DNA from: Plecoglossus altivelis | Lineage: Eukaryota; Chordata; Actinopteri; Osmeriformes; Plecoglossidae | Length of the DNA stretch: 64,000 nucleotides | Assembly (NCBI GenBank): GCA_036571765.1 | Contig: BROE01000018.1 | Coordinates: 14,915,129 to 14,979,128, forward strand | Reading direction: 5' to 3' | Position numbers and translations under genes: made by a program | The notes under the pieces: model-generated | Seen by the model: only the letters and a program-made list of their open reading frames with translations | Database searches by the model: none | Told to the model about the DNA's origin: nothing | Part shown: in pieces, positions 35,803-64,000 of the stretch | How the letters are laid out: every line of letters starts with the position of its first letter | Position numbering within the stretch: position 1 is the stretch's first letter

Positions 35803-38800
35803 CTCCTCTCTGGTCTCCTCTCTCTGAGACCACTGTAAATCTTTATTATCAGACCTATCTGCCGGCATCATCAGCCTAATCTTTCATCCAGATGTACCTC
35901 AGCCTTCATATCCATTCCATGGTCTCCCAGCACAACTCTGATAGCCATGAATCAACCTGGATGACACAACCTCAGCTCCGTGACAGAGCTGTCCCAGCCT
36001 AACCTTGGTGAGAAGCATATCAACACAGCACCAAAACGGTCTCCTACTCTCCGGCAAATCTCCGTTCTGCGATGCCAAGACAAACTGCCAGCCTGCATCG
36101 AAATGTGTCCGTGTTTTTGAAATTTTTTCGGGGTTTTTTCTTTCTTTTTTTGGGGGAGGGGGGAGGGGGGTGAGAGAGGACATCTCAGCTGAGAAATACA
36201 GGCCACTCAGGATTGCTGGAGTACAGCCGAACAATGCTGTGATGGAGGAAAGTCTCACGTTCAGAATAGCCGTTCCCAGAGGGTTGAGAAATATGACTTT
36301 TCTCTCGTCACTCCGTCTCAGAGAGACCTCTTCGGCTTTCGCTCGCATTACATATCCTGTTGCTAGGTAACAGTTAATTGTTAAAAAAGTAGGCACTTGT
36401 GTCTCGAGGTGCATTGTGGGATTGTGGGGGTGAGATTTGTAGGGGAACATTGAAAACCAAGGACTGCCGCCGCAGGAGGCGGAGATGGAGGGAGGGGAGT
36501 GAGGGGGGAGGCAAGGCCCGGAAGGATGGGGTAGTAGGAGAAGGAACGGTTAAGGTTGGGGGGCTTTTGATGGGTCGAAATGACCCCAACGCGAGGGGAG
36601 GCGTAGAAGGGCAAGGGAGGGGTGAGGGGAGTATGAGGGGGAGGAGAGGAGGGTGGAAGGCAAGCAGTGGCATTGCAAACACAGTGAGGATGAGGCGGAG
36701 GTGAGCAATGAGGTGATCTAGGGGGAGGGCAGGCCACGCGTAAGGCTTAGAGGTGAGGAAAGAAGGGGGGGGAAGGAGGAGGAGAAGGAGGGGGAGGTGA
36801 GGGTAGGGAGAGCCTTGAGATGAAAAGAGATTTGAGAGAGTAGTGTGTCCCAGACTGAGACAGCGGGTCCCTGAGTCCAGGGCAGTCGGATATTGGGGAG
36901 ACAGACGGAGCGGAGGGGGAGGGGCTATTCTTTACTGATAAATAAAGAGTCTAAGGTAGACATGGGTTTAGAGGACACGGTAACAGTCAAAAGGCAGCGA
37001 TTACCTCCATTGTCAACTGTCCCTTTCTACTCCACTCTCCCCCATCTGATTCCCCTTCCACCATCTCTCTACACCTCCCTCGCTCTACCTCCCCCTCTCT
37101 CCTCTCATTCTCCATGATCTGGTGGACTCTCATCCATAACTCAGAGGTGTCTCTCTCTCTTTTATTACATCGCTGCTGCCCCTCTCTCCCTCTCTCCCTC
37201 CCTCTCTCTCCCTCTGTCCCCCCTCTCTCCATCCTGATAAGTCAACCTGACACGCAATATAAGGGGGCCTTGGAGTGCGAGAGACATGAAGGGAGAGCGA
37301 GAGAGCGAGAGAGAGAGAGCGAGAGAGGGAGGGGGCGAGAGAGATCGAGAGAGGGAGGGGGCGAGAGAGAGAGAGGGTACGAGAAAGGGAAAACAGGAAG
37401 AGAGGGGGGGCACGATTACAAAGGAAAGAGGACGAAGAGATGAAAAGCAAAGGAATTTTAAGACGAAAGGGGCTGAGAGACAGGCAGGAAGAGTGGGAGG
37501 GAACGGGGGGCACAGAGGGTACCATTTTGCATGATATTTAATGGAGGAAATGAAGTTTGGCACCGCCTCCCCAAAAAATTGGCCTTACTTTCTTAACCTT
37601 GGCCCTCTAACACTCACCCGACGGCTTGTCGGCACCTCTCTGAACTTGCCTCATCTCCCTAACGTGCTCTTCCCCCTGGTGCCTCCTTCCCTCCTTCCCT
37701 CCTTCCTTCCCTCCCTCCCTCCCTCACCTCCTTGTCCCTGGTGTCTGCGTGTTCTAGCATCCTGTTGTCTTTCCCCCAGGTTTTCTCACGCCTTGTCCCC
37801 ACTATCAATAATTGAATACAGGAGAGAGAGAACGTTGGAGCGGAGGGTATGGAGGGAAAGGAGAGGAGAGGGAAGGATATCGGTAGAGAAGGAGAGATAC
37901 TTTGAGATGGCTGATGTGTCTGGAGTTTATTAGTCTAGAGAGATTGTTGAGGCGAATATGGGATATGGACACGAGCGACGGCGAGAGAGGAGAATGGGGA
38001 GGGACTACAACAGAATGATCACAAAATGCCGACTGGAGGGGCCATAGGGTAGACGCTACGCAGATCGTGGATCAGAACACACACACGAGAGCGGGGGCAT
38101 CAGTGACATACTCCAGGTCTCTGCGGGCCTGGGGTGGGAGGGGCGGGGGGGGTCGAGACTGCGCGAGGGCGAGACTGTTTGGTGGCCAGCGGCCTGGGCC
38201 CAGGAGCGGCCCTACGCGTGCGGGGTGCGGGTGTTTTTGTCTCCGAACGACTAGGGTAAAGACTTAGATAGGGAGGGGAGGGCTAGCGACAAGGAGGGAG
38301 CGGGGAAGCTGAAGGAAGTTCCGGGAGCGACGGGTGCTGAGGGGGGGGTGAGCACACGCCGTCGTGGATTCTGCGACGGGGGGGTGACGGGCGGAGTAGT
38401 AAACGACACGAAGGGGAGGGGCACAGAGGGTGGGGGCAAGGAGGTGGGGGGGCAGGAGAGGTTGGTGGGGCGCTTGAGAGGTGGGGGCCAGAGGGGGGTG
38501 TGGGGGGGCAGAGTCATCGGGGGAAGAAAGGGAACAAAGAAGGTCTCGGGACAGTTTGGGATCTGAGAGCAGTGGTGTGATGGGTGTGTGCCGGGGGAGG
38601 GACGAGGTGATGTGCTGGTGTTGGGTGGTGTGCAATAGTGTTCTGTAACAGGAAATAGAAGTGTACGAAGGTCAGAGGGGATGGTAGAGATTAGCCCTGC
38701 TGGAAGAGGTGGGAGGAGGGAGTGGGTGGGGGCTGGAGAGGGAGGGAGGGAGGGAGCATGAGGGATGGGGCGAGAGGGGAGACAGGGCAGGCCGCAGTAG

Positions 38801-39290
38801 TGCCCAGGGGAGTGGACACGCAGACTCTGCCATGTCTTGCTGGTAAAAGCGATGGAACGTGAGGGCCATGCACAAGCAGCCTGCCAAGGGGGGGGAACTT
38901 TTACAGGGACATAAATACAGCAGGCGGAACGGCAAACCAAAGAAGGGGGTGCTGGGTGAGGGCGCAGGGGCGACATATCTCCGGGATGACAGGAGGAGAA
39001 GCGATGCAGAGAGACAGATGGAGAGAGAGGACGGGCGAGCGAGAGGAAGCGGCGGAGAGAGACAGGCCGATCGAGAGAGAGGAAGAGAGCAAAACTGCGA
39101 GGGAAGTGAGGAGGGCGGAAAAAGCAGAGAGAGAGATAATGAAAGAGAGAGGGGGGAGACAGTAAAACAGATAGAAAAGAGAGACCGTAAAACAGACTGA
39201 GGTAAGGTGAGGGAGAGGTAAGGCAGAGAGAGAGAGAGAGAGGGGGGTATATGAACCCATTTATAGGAATGACAACTCAGTCCAAAAGTC
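35430..39290. other. Purine/pyrimidine-rich intergenic stretch
   Basis: No gene recognised. It consists of alternating GA-rich and CT-rich tracts (35,460-35,560; 35,720-35,810; 36,470-36,830; 37,140-37,480; 37,680-37,735; 38,130-38,780; 39,000-39,245). Short unique patches lie between them, such as 35,830-36,440. The many reading frames here are all low complexity. Confidence 0.6.
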
Positions 39291-39306
39291 ATGAAACTTA
39301 GCATTT

Positions 39307-39312
39307 TTTATT
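39307..39312 (-). promoter_or_regulatory. grin2b: Candidate distal grin2b polyadenylation signal
   Basis: The + strand reads gcattttttattaatac, which is AATAAA on the - strand, 6.2 kb after the grin2b stop, at the edge between A/T-rich and GA-rich sequence. Confidence 0.3.
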
Positions 39313-42300
39313 AATACATACTTAACACTTCATTTTGTTTGTCATGTACAAAGAGAAATAAGTCTTATTTTAGCACTTATCGTTGTAGATATCAGTATTA
39401 TCCTTATCAGAGGTACAATGAGAATGATTCCTTGCAAATCTGCAATGACATTGTTAATTTATTATTGTGATTAATTAGATCATTTCCATACAAAAAAAGA
39501 AATGAATAAGGTTTAAATGTTTCCCAATATTCCTATTTACACAATCTGTACAGTTATTTGTTTTTGTGGCGTTTCTGTTTAGTCGATAAGGTGTAAAAAC
39601 TTTAAGAACCTTTCAAAGACAAAAAGGGGCCACAGGGAGAAGAGGTACGACCAAGATAGTTATACTGTGTGTGTACAAGTGCTACTATCTATGTAACGTC
39701 TCTCCCTACGCACGGTGAATTCATAATTCATTCGGACACTGCAGTCTGAGAGACCTCAAACCAGTCTGTATGGGGGGGGGGAGACTGGAGGTTCTGTATT
39801 CATGCACCTTGCCCTGAAATGAGGGTGACTCCGTGACAACCTTATGAGCGACAGGCCTTACGTCACGACCCCTTCGTTGATGTTTCTATGACGACAAGTT
39901 CCTGCCGTTCATCTCGATCACCAAGACGTAAAAAAAAGGTCAATTAAACGGAATCCTAAATTGCACAGGTGTACGAATATCAAATGCGCTGATGGGTAAA
40001 TAAAGATGTCACACGCGCTAGTGTGTTGGCACGCACGTCGTGCAGCACTCGAATCAGATTACCCAGCTTAATGAAAGAAAAACGGATACTCGGTGCTGCA
40101 AATTCGTCCGTGTAGAACATCAATCCTCGCCACAAATGTGTTAGTAATTAACGAATAATAATCATGAGAATAATATGACTTCTCGAACAATTGAAGCTCA
40201 CTTTCAAACGCACAGAAAATGGCAGGGCGGCGGATCATCAGGATAAAAACTGCGTTAAGGCGCTTTGTCGCGCTCGCAGCTCACGCCTCTAGTAAGGGAA
40301 CAGTGACCAGAATGCGGCGATAAATTCAAAGTACATTTCTGGGAGGGAAAAAACACGTCATCATATAAACAAACTGTTATTCGTTCTCAAATGGCCTTGG
40401 TGCGTTAACAAAGGTGATGTATAAACTAACCCTGAACCTATTCACAGCCCACTGCCCCCTACCAGAGTAAGCTATTTTTCACATTGAAAAACCTGATGTT
40501 TTTTTTGTCGTTGTCATATATTCTATTAAAACAAATGTTTAGGCCTGTAGGACGTATAGATGACAAACATCTTCATCTTTACTGTGTACTGGGTGTGTGT
40601 ACTGGCAGGCCAGAGCAGTGATAAAGAGACGGAGAGAGAGAGAGAGAGAGATAAAGAGAGTGTCTTAACATGTCCTTGAGCAAATAAAGATGGTTGCTTT
40701 TGTGTGCTTACTCGCATTGTACTGTTCGTACAGTTGCCATGGCAAAGTATTGGTGGTAGTAGTAGGTAGAGTTGCTATGGTAAATGGCAGTGGCTGGAAG
40801 GGATGCTAATTTGACTAGCTCACTAATTCAGGGGCCAGTCAGGAAAACTAGCTAGAGGCAGACGATATGGCGGACTAATCCACATTTCCTGTAGGGGTGC
40901 GAGGGGTGTAAAGGGATATTGTAGCATGTGTTTTACAGTGTGCCCAAAGCGTGAGTTCCTGAGCTACCTTAACACAACAGGCGTGCACAGGGGGATGCTC
41001 TGCTGTTCAAGTTTGATCAAACACAAATTACTAGAATCAAATACAGAAGGGAGGAACCCCTCCCCCCCCCTTGGGAACATGCAATTTTATTGCAAACGAG
41101 GAACTAAAATATATCTATATGAAATATCGAAGCAAAGTCCCAAACAGTATGGACGTGAGATGACAGATACATTTCAGTGACACGTTTCCTCTTCCGGGAC
41201 CAACGGGTCAAATCGAGAGTTTAAGGTACGTTTCCAAAGACGGAAACAGCTTCCTCGCTTCGAAACACCAAGGAAACATGTCGACCCTTATCGTACTCAG
41301 TTACACAAAAATAAGGTGAATCTGAAAACTGTGTCTCAACACGACGGTGACCCAATCACACGACCTACGTTTTTAATATTGACCCAAAAGTGATAGATCT
41401 CAAACAACAAAACATTATTCTTAACCAACACAAACAAAATGAACTCATTGCCCTGAACGATATTTAGAACATGATATCAAGGTGACTTGTGAGAAATCCG
41501 TCATCTTTGTCTTTAACGGATCGGCGATCAGTGGATTCCTCAACATGATGAATGCAGAGCGCGTATCTCCTATTGACACGGCTGGCCTTACAGAGGGGAA
41601 AAAATCCAAAACGCTCTGACGTCCAATGAGCTTGTCTTGCTGTTCCACAGTGCAACAGTTAGAGGGCAACAATGAACCAATCACATATTAGCTCTAAAAA
41701 AAAGTTGTCCAATCACCACTGGATCCTATGTCCAAAAAGGGCAACAGAACACGAGTTATCTTGTATTAAATTACTTAACAAGGATTGTTTAAAAAAAGGA
41801 AGGATCACAATATAATACTGCCTCTAAATGCAAAAAACTCATCTATGTATACATGTAATATTGTATTACATAAATGTATAGATAACTTTTATTTATTGTG
41901 TAAAGCGTGAAGTGTAGCCTAAAGTTGATTAAAAAGAGAATCTAACACAATTCAAGGGAAACGCAGCGACGACTTTGAAAAAGAAGCTGGCCTCCATATG
42001 ACCAGACATCTACACCTACAGCAATAAGCCTTGACTTCCAACACTTTAGTAAAAGTAAGCAAAAAAAAAAGCATATTCTTAAAAGAATAATTCGATTAAT
42101 TGGTAAACTATCTTTAATTAAGTAAACATGAGATTGAAAGCAAAAGAGTTCAATTATATCACTTCTTATGATGAGTAATATCGTCTTAACTATTTTGCAT
42201 ATTTTTGTTTATGTATTTTTGTGTCTTTTTTATGTTTTTATGATCATTTTGATTATTTCTTAAATTGCTGTAAAACATGTTGAAAGTTACATCCTGACTG

Positions 42301-43329
42301 TCTGCTTACTGTACAAAGTGAAAAGAGCTTTTAAATAGATGTATTTACAGCGGAAAACAAACTGATGTGCTGACATTGATTGGGCTTGACACCGCTTCTC
42401 CCCTCCTCCCCCCCTCCACTCCACTCGCTCCTTACTCATTCTCTTTTTCGATCGCTTCAACTCGTCTCCCCTTCCATCGTTCGCAAGTGCGTGCAAAATC
42501 TCCGACCCTCACCTATCAAGCATCTAGCCACTTGTGAGAAGAGTCAGGATTTGATAGGGTTGAATCATTTTGATTTAAGGCTAACTTGGGGAGGTGGGGG
42601 GGGGGGTCATCTCAATGAAATTACATGGAGAGAGAGCGAGGGACGAGAAGGTGGGAGAGGCGGAATAAATCGCTGTGATCACGAAAAAACCCCAGCTGTC
42701 ATCGTTCAGTCGCGTTTCACCCCTCCTCCGCACGCCAGCCCGTCGCGGAGACGTGCGCGAGGCCGGAGAGCGGGACGAGAGACGGGCGACTCGTCCCCGC
42801 GATCGTCCCCCACGATCATCCTCCGAACAGCGCAGTTGGTGCCATCGCAGCACTTCCGAGCGCATCTCCAGCAGCCCTTGAACTTCTCACTTCTCGCGCT
42901 AATTGAGGACGAATTTCTCCACGACTATTAACCTCGGTTCTGTACAATAGCATGACTCACCCAACTCTTCTATGATAAGGCATGTGTCCCATCAACGTGT
43001 GAACCCGCAGGCTAGGGGCTTAAAGGTTCAGAGTAATATTGGCTAAAAGGCCTGTCAACATCTGTCATCCAGCTGGACCTTCTTTTTTTCTTCTCAAAAT
43101 GGCCGCCACCTTGCGTCCTGCGTGGTGCGACCTCAGAGACGTCCTTCACAGCGCACGCTGGAGCTCCTGTCATCCATAAAAGACCATTAGGCAAATGAAA
43201 GGTCCGTCAGAAGGATTATTCAACCCGCCGGGTCACAGGAGCGCAAGGCGTCGCACGCGGCAACCTTTTTTGTTGTCGCTTCGACGGAAGCGAACGCAAA
43301 GTTTATTCCGCTGCGGCTCTGTGTTTTAG

Positions 43330-43835
43330 TCTGCGAGAGGATAAGGGAGAGAGAGGGCAAGATAGAGAGGGCAAGGGAAAGAGGGTGAGAGAGAGCAAGA
43401 TAGAGAGGGCAAGGGAGAGAGAGGGCAAGATAAAGAGGGCAAGGGAGAGAGGGTGAGAGAGAGCAAGATAGAGAGGGTAAGGGAGAGAGAGAGAGGGCAA
43501 GATAAAGAGGGCAAGAGAGAGAGAGGGCAAAATAGAGAGGGCGAGGGAGAGAGAGAGGGCAAGATAAACAGGGCAAGGGAGAGAGGGCAAGATAGAAAGG
43601 GGAAGGGAGAGAGGGTGAGAGAGGGCAAGACAGAGAGGGCGAGAGAGGGAGAGCAAGACAGACAGGGCGAGAGAGGGAGAGCGAGCAAGAGAGAGAGGGC
43701 AAGGGAGAGAGGGCAAGGGAGAAAGGGCGAGAGAGGGCAAGACAGAGAGGGCAAGACAGAGAGGGTGAAAGAGGGAGACGGCAAGAGAGAAAGGGTGGGA
43801 TAGGGAGAGGGCAAGAGAGAGAGAGTGAGAGAGTG
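43330..43835. repeat. Purine minisatellite (gagggcaagatagagagggcaa)
   Basis: About 500 bases on the + strand with almost only purines, built from gagggcaag plus gagaga spacers. Frames on the - strand encode SLSLALSPLPSL and are not genes. Confidence 0.9.
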
Positions 43836-44881
43836 ACAATGGGTTGGTGCACGAATAAGCCTAGAAGAGATTAGGCTGCTGGCTGTTGTCTTGTCTTGAA
43901 CCTGAATCCTGTAGTGAAATGTTTGTCACTGTTGTGATGGGGGTGGGGTGGGGTCACCAAGATGACCTGTGACCTGCCAGAGCTGAGCACCTCTCACGGT
44001 AAGCCCAAGTGTGTGTGTGTGTGTGTGATACGGTTGTTCGATCACTCCGATGATCCATTTGCGTCGAGACACATATCGCGTTGACCATCTTGACGCGCAC
44101 GCTCACGCTCTCTTGGGCTCGGCGTACCGGATCAGACCTTCCCACCTCCGCGCGCGGGGCGACGCCATTCGCTGCTTTCTCACTGGTCTGTGACGATACA
44201 GATGGAGCGTCCCCCATATGTTACACATCGACACACACACACACACGTACGTCGACTGGGGTCCGTTAAGGCACGTCCTTCCTCTCAACAAACGGAGGCT
44301 TGAACCCGACCAGACACGTCCGGTCACTGTTGACGACAGACACAAGCCACGGTGAGTGTGCAGTGTGCAGTGTGCAGTGTGCGAAATCCCCTGAAAAGTT
44401 CTGGAAACGAACGAAGAGTCATGGGCAGCAGACCGTCAGCTGGGCGCGAACGAAAAACCGTTTCAGCTTTCGGATCCTCTCCGAGCAACTTGTCTCATTC
44501 GCGAACGAAAGCAAATTTTTACGCAAGATTTGTAAGAGACGTGGTCGTCGACAATGGAAAAAGAAAGGGCTGAAGGACTATTCTTTCATGTTTGCCAGTG
44601 GAATCAAATAACACGCCTACATGTGGCAGCCACGGGGTCCAGACAAAGGAACAACTACAAATATTCATAACAAACAGCATTTGAAATATTGAAACGTAAA
44701 ACTGGAAAACAGAAAAGCTCATTACTGGTATTATCATAACGAACGCTAACGTCGTCTTTCTGATTCACAATGTTATTCATATTATTGATGTTTTGTACCC
44801 TGTTATTTCAGTAAGAATATCTTATTGTCGTTCCATGATTGTATTCTCAAAGCGGTCCGCGAAGCTGCAAGGGCTGTTTTT

Positions 44882-44945
44882 TGGCGTCAAGCGTTCTAGG
44901 GAGGAGGAGGAGGAGGAGGAGGGAAGGAGGAGAGAAGGAGCAAGG
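44882..44945. repeat. GAGGAG purine tract
   Basis: A short gaggaggaggagg run inside the presumed grin2b 3' UTR. Just upstream, gtgcagt is repeated four times at about 44,352-44,382. Confidence 0.7.
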
Positions 44946-45508
44946 AACGTCTTGGTGTTCCCGGGAGCGAGGGAGGTATGGAGAGCAGCAGGCTGGTGTC
45001 TCACTTCCTGTCTCCGGGTCCGTGTCACTTCCTGTGCGAGAGCGCCATGGACCAGACAACGCCTCCCTTCTGAGGTGGCAGCGAAGCATATGGTGGGTCT
45101 GCCTCCCCCTAACCCTCCCCTCCACCCCCGCCTCTCCATTGCCACCACAAGGAGGTGTCACTTTGTGGTGCTAACTATCTGGCCAGCTCCCTCTCCTGGG
45201 TTCTCTGGTGTGTGAACTTCTGGGGGGTGTTAGGAGGGATATGGTAACAGCCTTTAGTTAGAGCCTTACTCTACTGTAGCCGAATCAGAGTGGGCGTGGC
45301 TTGCTCCACGTGGTCGGTTTAGCATTTGACGGCTTCCACCATGTTGCCCCTCACGAGACAGCGTGTTCATTGCGCACCTTCTTGCGCCACCCTCTGTCCC
45401 CTCAGAAGCGACAGTGACATTTCCCTCTAACTTCTCCTTCTCCTTCCTCCCCCCCTCCTCCCCCCCCAACCCTCCGTTCTCCACCGCGCTCCTAACCCCT
45501 CCCCTCTC

Positions 45509-61608
<16,100 letters not shown>

Positions 61609-62464
61609 CTGAGGGAGGGAGGGAAGAGCGCAAGGTCAACGAGAGACAGTTTCCGCGGGTCAAGAGTGTGCAGAGTGGGCGCTCGCCATCCACAGCCACA
61701 GGGAGAGAGAGAGAGCGAGGGAGGGAGAGAGAGGGAGGGAGGGAGAGAGAGAGAGAGAGAGAGGAGAGGGGGGGGTGGGGGTGGGGGGGCGAGGAAGGGA
61801 GAAAAGTGGGTTACCACAGTGGGTCACAGCTGCTGGAAATAGATGCCCCAATGCCTCTCCTCCCCCCTGCTGCCCTCTCTTCCCCCCTCCCATGGCTCCC
61901 CTCTCACCCTCCCTCTCCTTCCTGCTCTCGCCTGTCTCTACATGTGTCTTCATCTCTATAGGTATATTTAGACCTAAATACCTGACCCCTCAGTGCTAAG
62001 CTGAAGTGGGACAAAACTGTCTCGCAGAGTTAATAAGGCAATGCGTGTGTGTGAGTGTCAGCGTGTGCGTGCGTGCGCGCGCTTGTGTGTGTGTGTGTGT
62101 GCAAGCACTACAGAGAGAAGGAGGGAAGGCTTTTAGTCTTTACCTGTGGAGAAGGCTTCTGTGGGTCCTTCAAGGCAGTGTGTTTAGCGTTGTTTGCTCT
62201 GGTTTGTTTGTGTGTGTGTGTGTGTGTGTGTGTGCGTGCGTGTGAAAAGAAAAGAGAGTCAGTGTGAACGTGTGAACATCTCCCCAGGAGGAAACACATC
62301 CGTCCAAAGAACACACACACACACACACACACTATAACACAGACTCACACATACACACTGTGACACGCATACACGCTAACTCACACACACCAATTCTACC
62401 TCCCACGCCTTGCTCTGTTATGAAAGTGACCTATGTGGGCGTTATTGAGAATGAGCCGGAGCGT

Positions 62465-62745
62465 GTGTGAGTGTGTGTCTGTTCCGGTGTGTACTTCAGG
62501 TGTGAGTGTGCGTGAACGTGTGTGTGTGTGTTACAGTGTGTAGTTCAGGTGTGAGTGTGCATGAGTGTGTGTGTGTGTTACAGAGTGTAGTTCAGGTCTG
62601 AGTGTGCGTGAGCGTGTGTGTTTGAGTGTGTAGTTCAGGTGTTAGCGTGTGTGTTTGAGTGTGTAGTTCAGGTGTGAGTGTGCGTGAGCGTGTGTGTTTG
62701 AGTGTGTAGTTCAGGTGTGAGTGTGTGTGTGTAAGTGTGTTCTGA
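62465..62745. repeat. TG-rich minisatellite (gtgtagttcaggtgtgagtgtgcgtgag)
   Basis: About six units of about 45 bases with variable TG spacers, each marked by tagttcaggt. Confidence 0.9.
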
Positions 62746-62969
62746 TGTTTGTGTTCTTTGTTGTCTGGTGGTGTAATTGTGGCCATCGTTCCAGTATGTG
62801 ACTGCAGCCAAACGGACGAAATCAGGAGTGTTGCCTCAAATATAGTGGATTATGAGGATTAGAGGCAGCTTGGGTAAAACACACTCCATCAATGCTGCCA
62901 CCAGCCAACACAATCAGGTTAGCACAAAATGGAGAACATGCTCTCACTGTACTCCAGCATTGATTTCCT

Positions 62970-63370
62970 TCGCTCTCTCCCTTACTTCCATCATCCTCCT
63001 CTCCCTATCTCTCTCCCTCTCTCTCCATTCCTTCCTTCCTCCCTCTTTCCCTATCTCTGTCCCTTCCTTCCTCCTTCTCCTCTCTCCCTTCCTCCCTGCC
63101 TCTTCTCTCTCACTCCCTTTTCCTTCCTTCCTTCCTTTCTCTCCCCCTTCATTCCTTCCTCTCTCTCCCTCCCTCCCCCTCTCTCTCCCTCTTCCTTCCT
63201 TCCGCCCTCTCTCCCCATCGCTCTCCCTTCCTCCCCCCTCTCTCTCCGTTCCACTCTCCCTCTCTCCCGCTGCGTCTACCTCCTCTCCTGCTCTCTGTCT
63301 CCTCACTCTTTTGTCTCCATCACCCTCTCGCTCTGTCTGTCTGTCTTTCTCTCCCCTTCTCTTTTCCCTT
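62970..63370. repeat. CT-rich polypyrimidine tract
   Basis: About 400 bases of ctccctcc, cttcctt and ctctct on the + strand. The frames encode only S, L, P and F. Confidence 0.9.
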
Positions 63371-63547
63371 ACAGCTCTGCTGTATTGTGTGAGCGCTGTT
63401 CCTGTGACCTGTGCAGTTGCGGTGTCCATTAAGAGTTTGAGATATTATTATGGTCTGGCAAAAGGCCAGACTGAGAAGGACGCTGCCTCGGCAACAGTAG
63501 GATGGATGCCCTGTCACCTCATTAGTATTCTTCTGTTGGGTCTGAGA

Positions 63548-63768
63548 GAGCAGAGAGAGCAGAGAGAGAGGATGAGGGAGTGAGAGAGAGAGAGAGGGAG
63601 AGGGGGAGAGAGAGGGAGAGAGAGAGGGAGAGAGAGAAGGATAGGGAGAGAGAGCGGGAGAGAGGTAAGAGGGAGAGAGGTAGGGAGAGGGAGAGTGAGG
63701 GAGAGAGGGAGGGAGTGGGAGACAGGTAGAGAGAGAGGGGGGAGCGAGGAAGAGAGGGATAAAGTGGG

Positions 63769-63814
<46 letters not shown>

Positions 63815-64000
63815 AGAGGGAGAGAGGGAGGGAGGAAGACAGAGAGAGCGGAAGAGAGATAGAGGGAGAGCTAGAGAGAGAGAGGGAGGGAGGGAGAGAA
63901 GGAGAGAGAGTTGGAGAGGGAGAGAGAGGGAGAGATAGAGAGGGAAAGAGAGAGAGAGCAGGGAGGCAAGAGGAGACGGGAGAAGCAAGAGAGACAGGGA
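63548..64000. repeat. GA-rich polypurine tract running off the window
   Basis: Gagagaggga-type sequence with (GA)n of about 34 bases at 63,774-63,807. It may form an inverted pair with the CT tract at 62,970-63,370. Confidence 0.92.

Larger units (their letters stand above)
39291..45508 (-). other. grin2b: Presumed long grin2b 3' UTR
   Basis: After the grin2b stop there is no other gene. Bases 39,295-42,350 are A/T-rich and almost free of simple repeats, unlike their flanks. An AATAAA on the - strand lies at 39,307-39,312, right where GA-rich sequence begins. Mammalian GRIN2B also has a very long 3' UTR. The extent is inferred. Confidence 0.4.
61609..64000 (-). other. grin2b: grin2b intron, incomplete in window
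   Basis: Sequence upstream of the first visible grin2b exon. It holds a GA tract (61,700-61,775), TG and AC arrays (62,050-62,330), a minisatellite (62,465-62,745), a CT tract (62,970-63,370) and a GA tract (63,548-64,000), with short unique patches between. I searched for the preceding ligand-binding exon and did not find it. Confidence 0.65.

Noticed and set aside
38251..39304. Frames of 210-241 residues on the - strand
   Set aside because: These are Pro/Ser/Leu-rich translations of GA/G-rich DNA with no recognisable family and no splice structure.
42380..42931. Open frame of 183 residues on the + strand
   Set aside because: No family resemblance. It lies antisense in the presumed grin2b 3' UTR, and its composition is ordinary non-coding.

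Overview
The window looks like teleost fish nuclear DNA. Genes are split by GT-AG introns, proteins match vertebrate families, and the DNA is unusually crowded with dinucleotide and tetranucleotide repeats (AC, CT, CTGT, GATA). Such density is reported for codfishes (Gadiformes), so a gadiform source is my inference, not something the sequence proves. No bacterial, phage or organelle features were seen, and I recognised no intact transposon.

Layout. About 1-11,070 (+): an epithelial membrane protein gene of the PMP22/EMP/claudin superfamily, four coding exons, 160 aa, called emp1 from its neighbours. Its first two coding exons also exist upstream as a damaged tandem copy at about 2.3-5.7 kb. 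11,019-15,390 (-): a GSG1-type claudin-like auxiliary membrane protein, five coding exons, 363 aa. 18,713-26,605 (-): tcf20, with a 7.2 kb main coding exon and three short 3' exons that complete the C-terminal extended PHD finger (2,478 aa). A possible 5' non-coding exon lies near 29.8-30.1 kb. 26.6-45.5 kb: mostly non-coding, holding the presumed tcf20 5' region, many simple repeats, a second noisy tandem duplication (33.4-34.4 kb) and probably the long grin2b 3' UTR (about 39.3-45.5 kb). 45,509-61,608 (-): the last seven coding exons of grin2b (NMDA receptor GluN2B), from the second ligand-binding segment through M1-M4 to the cytoplasmic tail ending in ESDV. Its 5' exons lie beyond 64,000.

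EMP1, GSG1 and GRIN2B are neighbours on human 12p13, so the block is a conserved vertebrate neighbourhood. TCF20, which lies on 22q13 in human, sits inside it here. The genes are not an operon. GSG1-family proteins and GluN2B both relate to membranes and glutamate receptors, but the sequence does not show a joint function.

I found no convincing undescribed system. The observations most worth checking are two tandem duplications with an alternating identical/noisy pattern (probable assembly artefacts, or decayed real duplications), an 84-bp triplication that copies a grin2b splice donor, a stop-free 144-nt intron inside the tcf20 zinc finger, a minisatellite carrying about 18 splice-acceptor-like sequences, and a very G-rich short grin2b intron.
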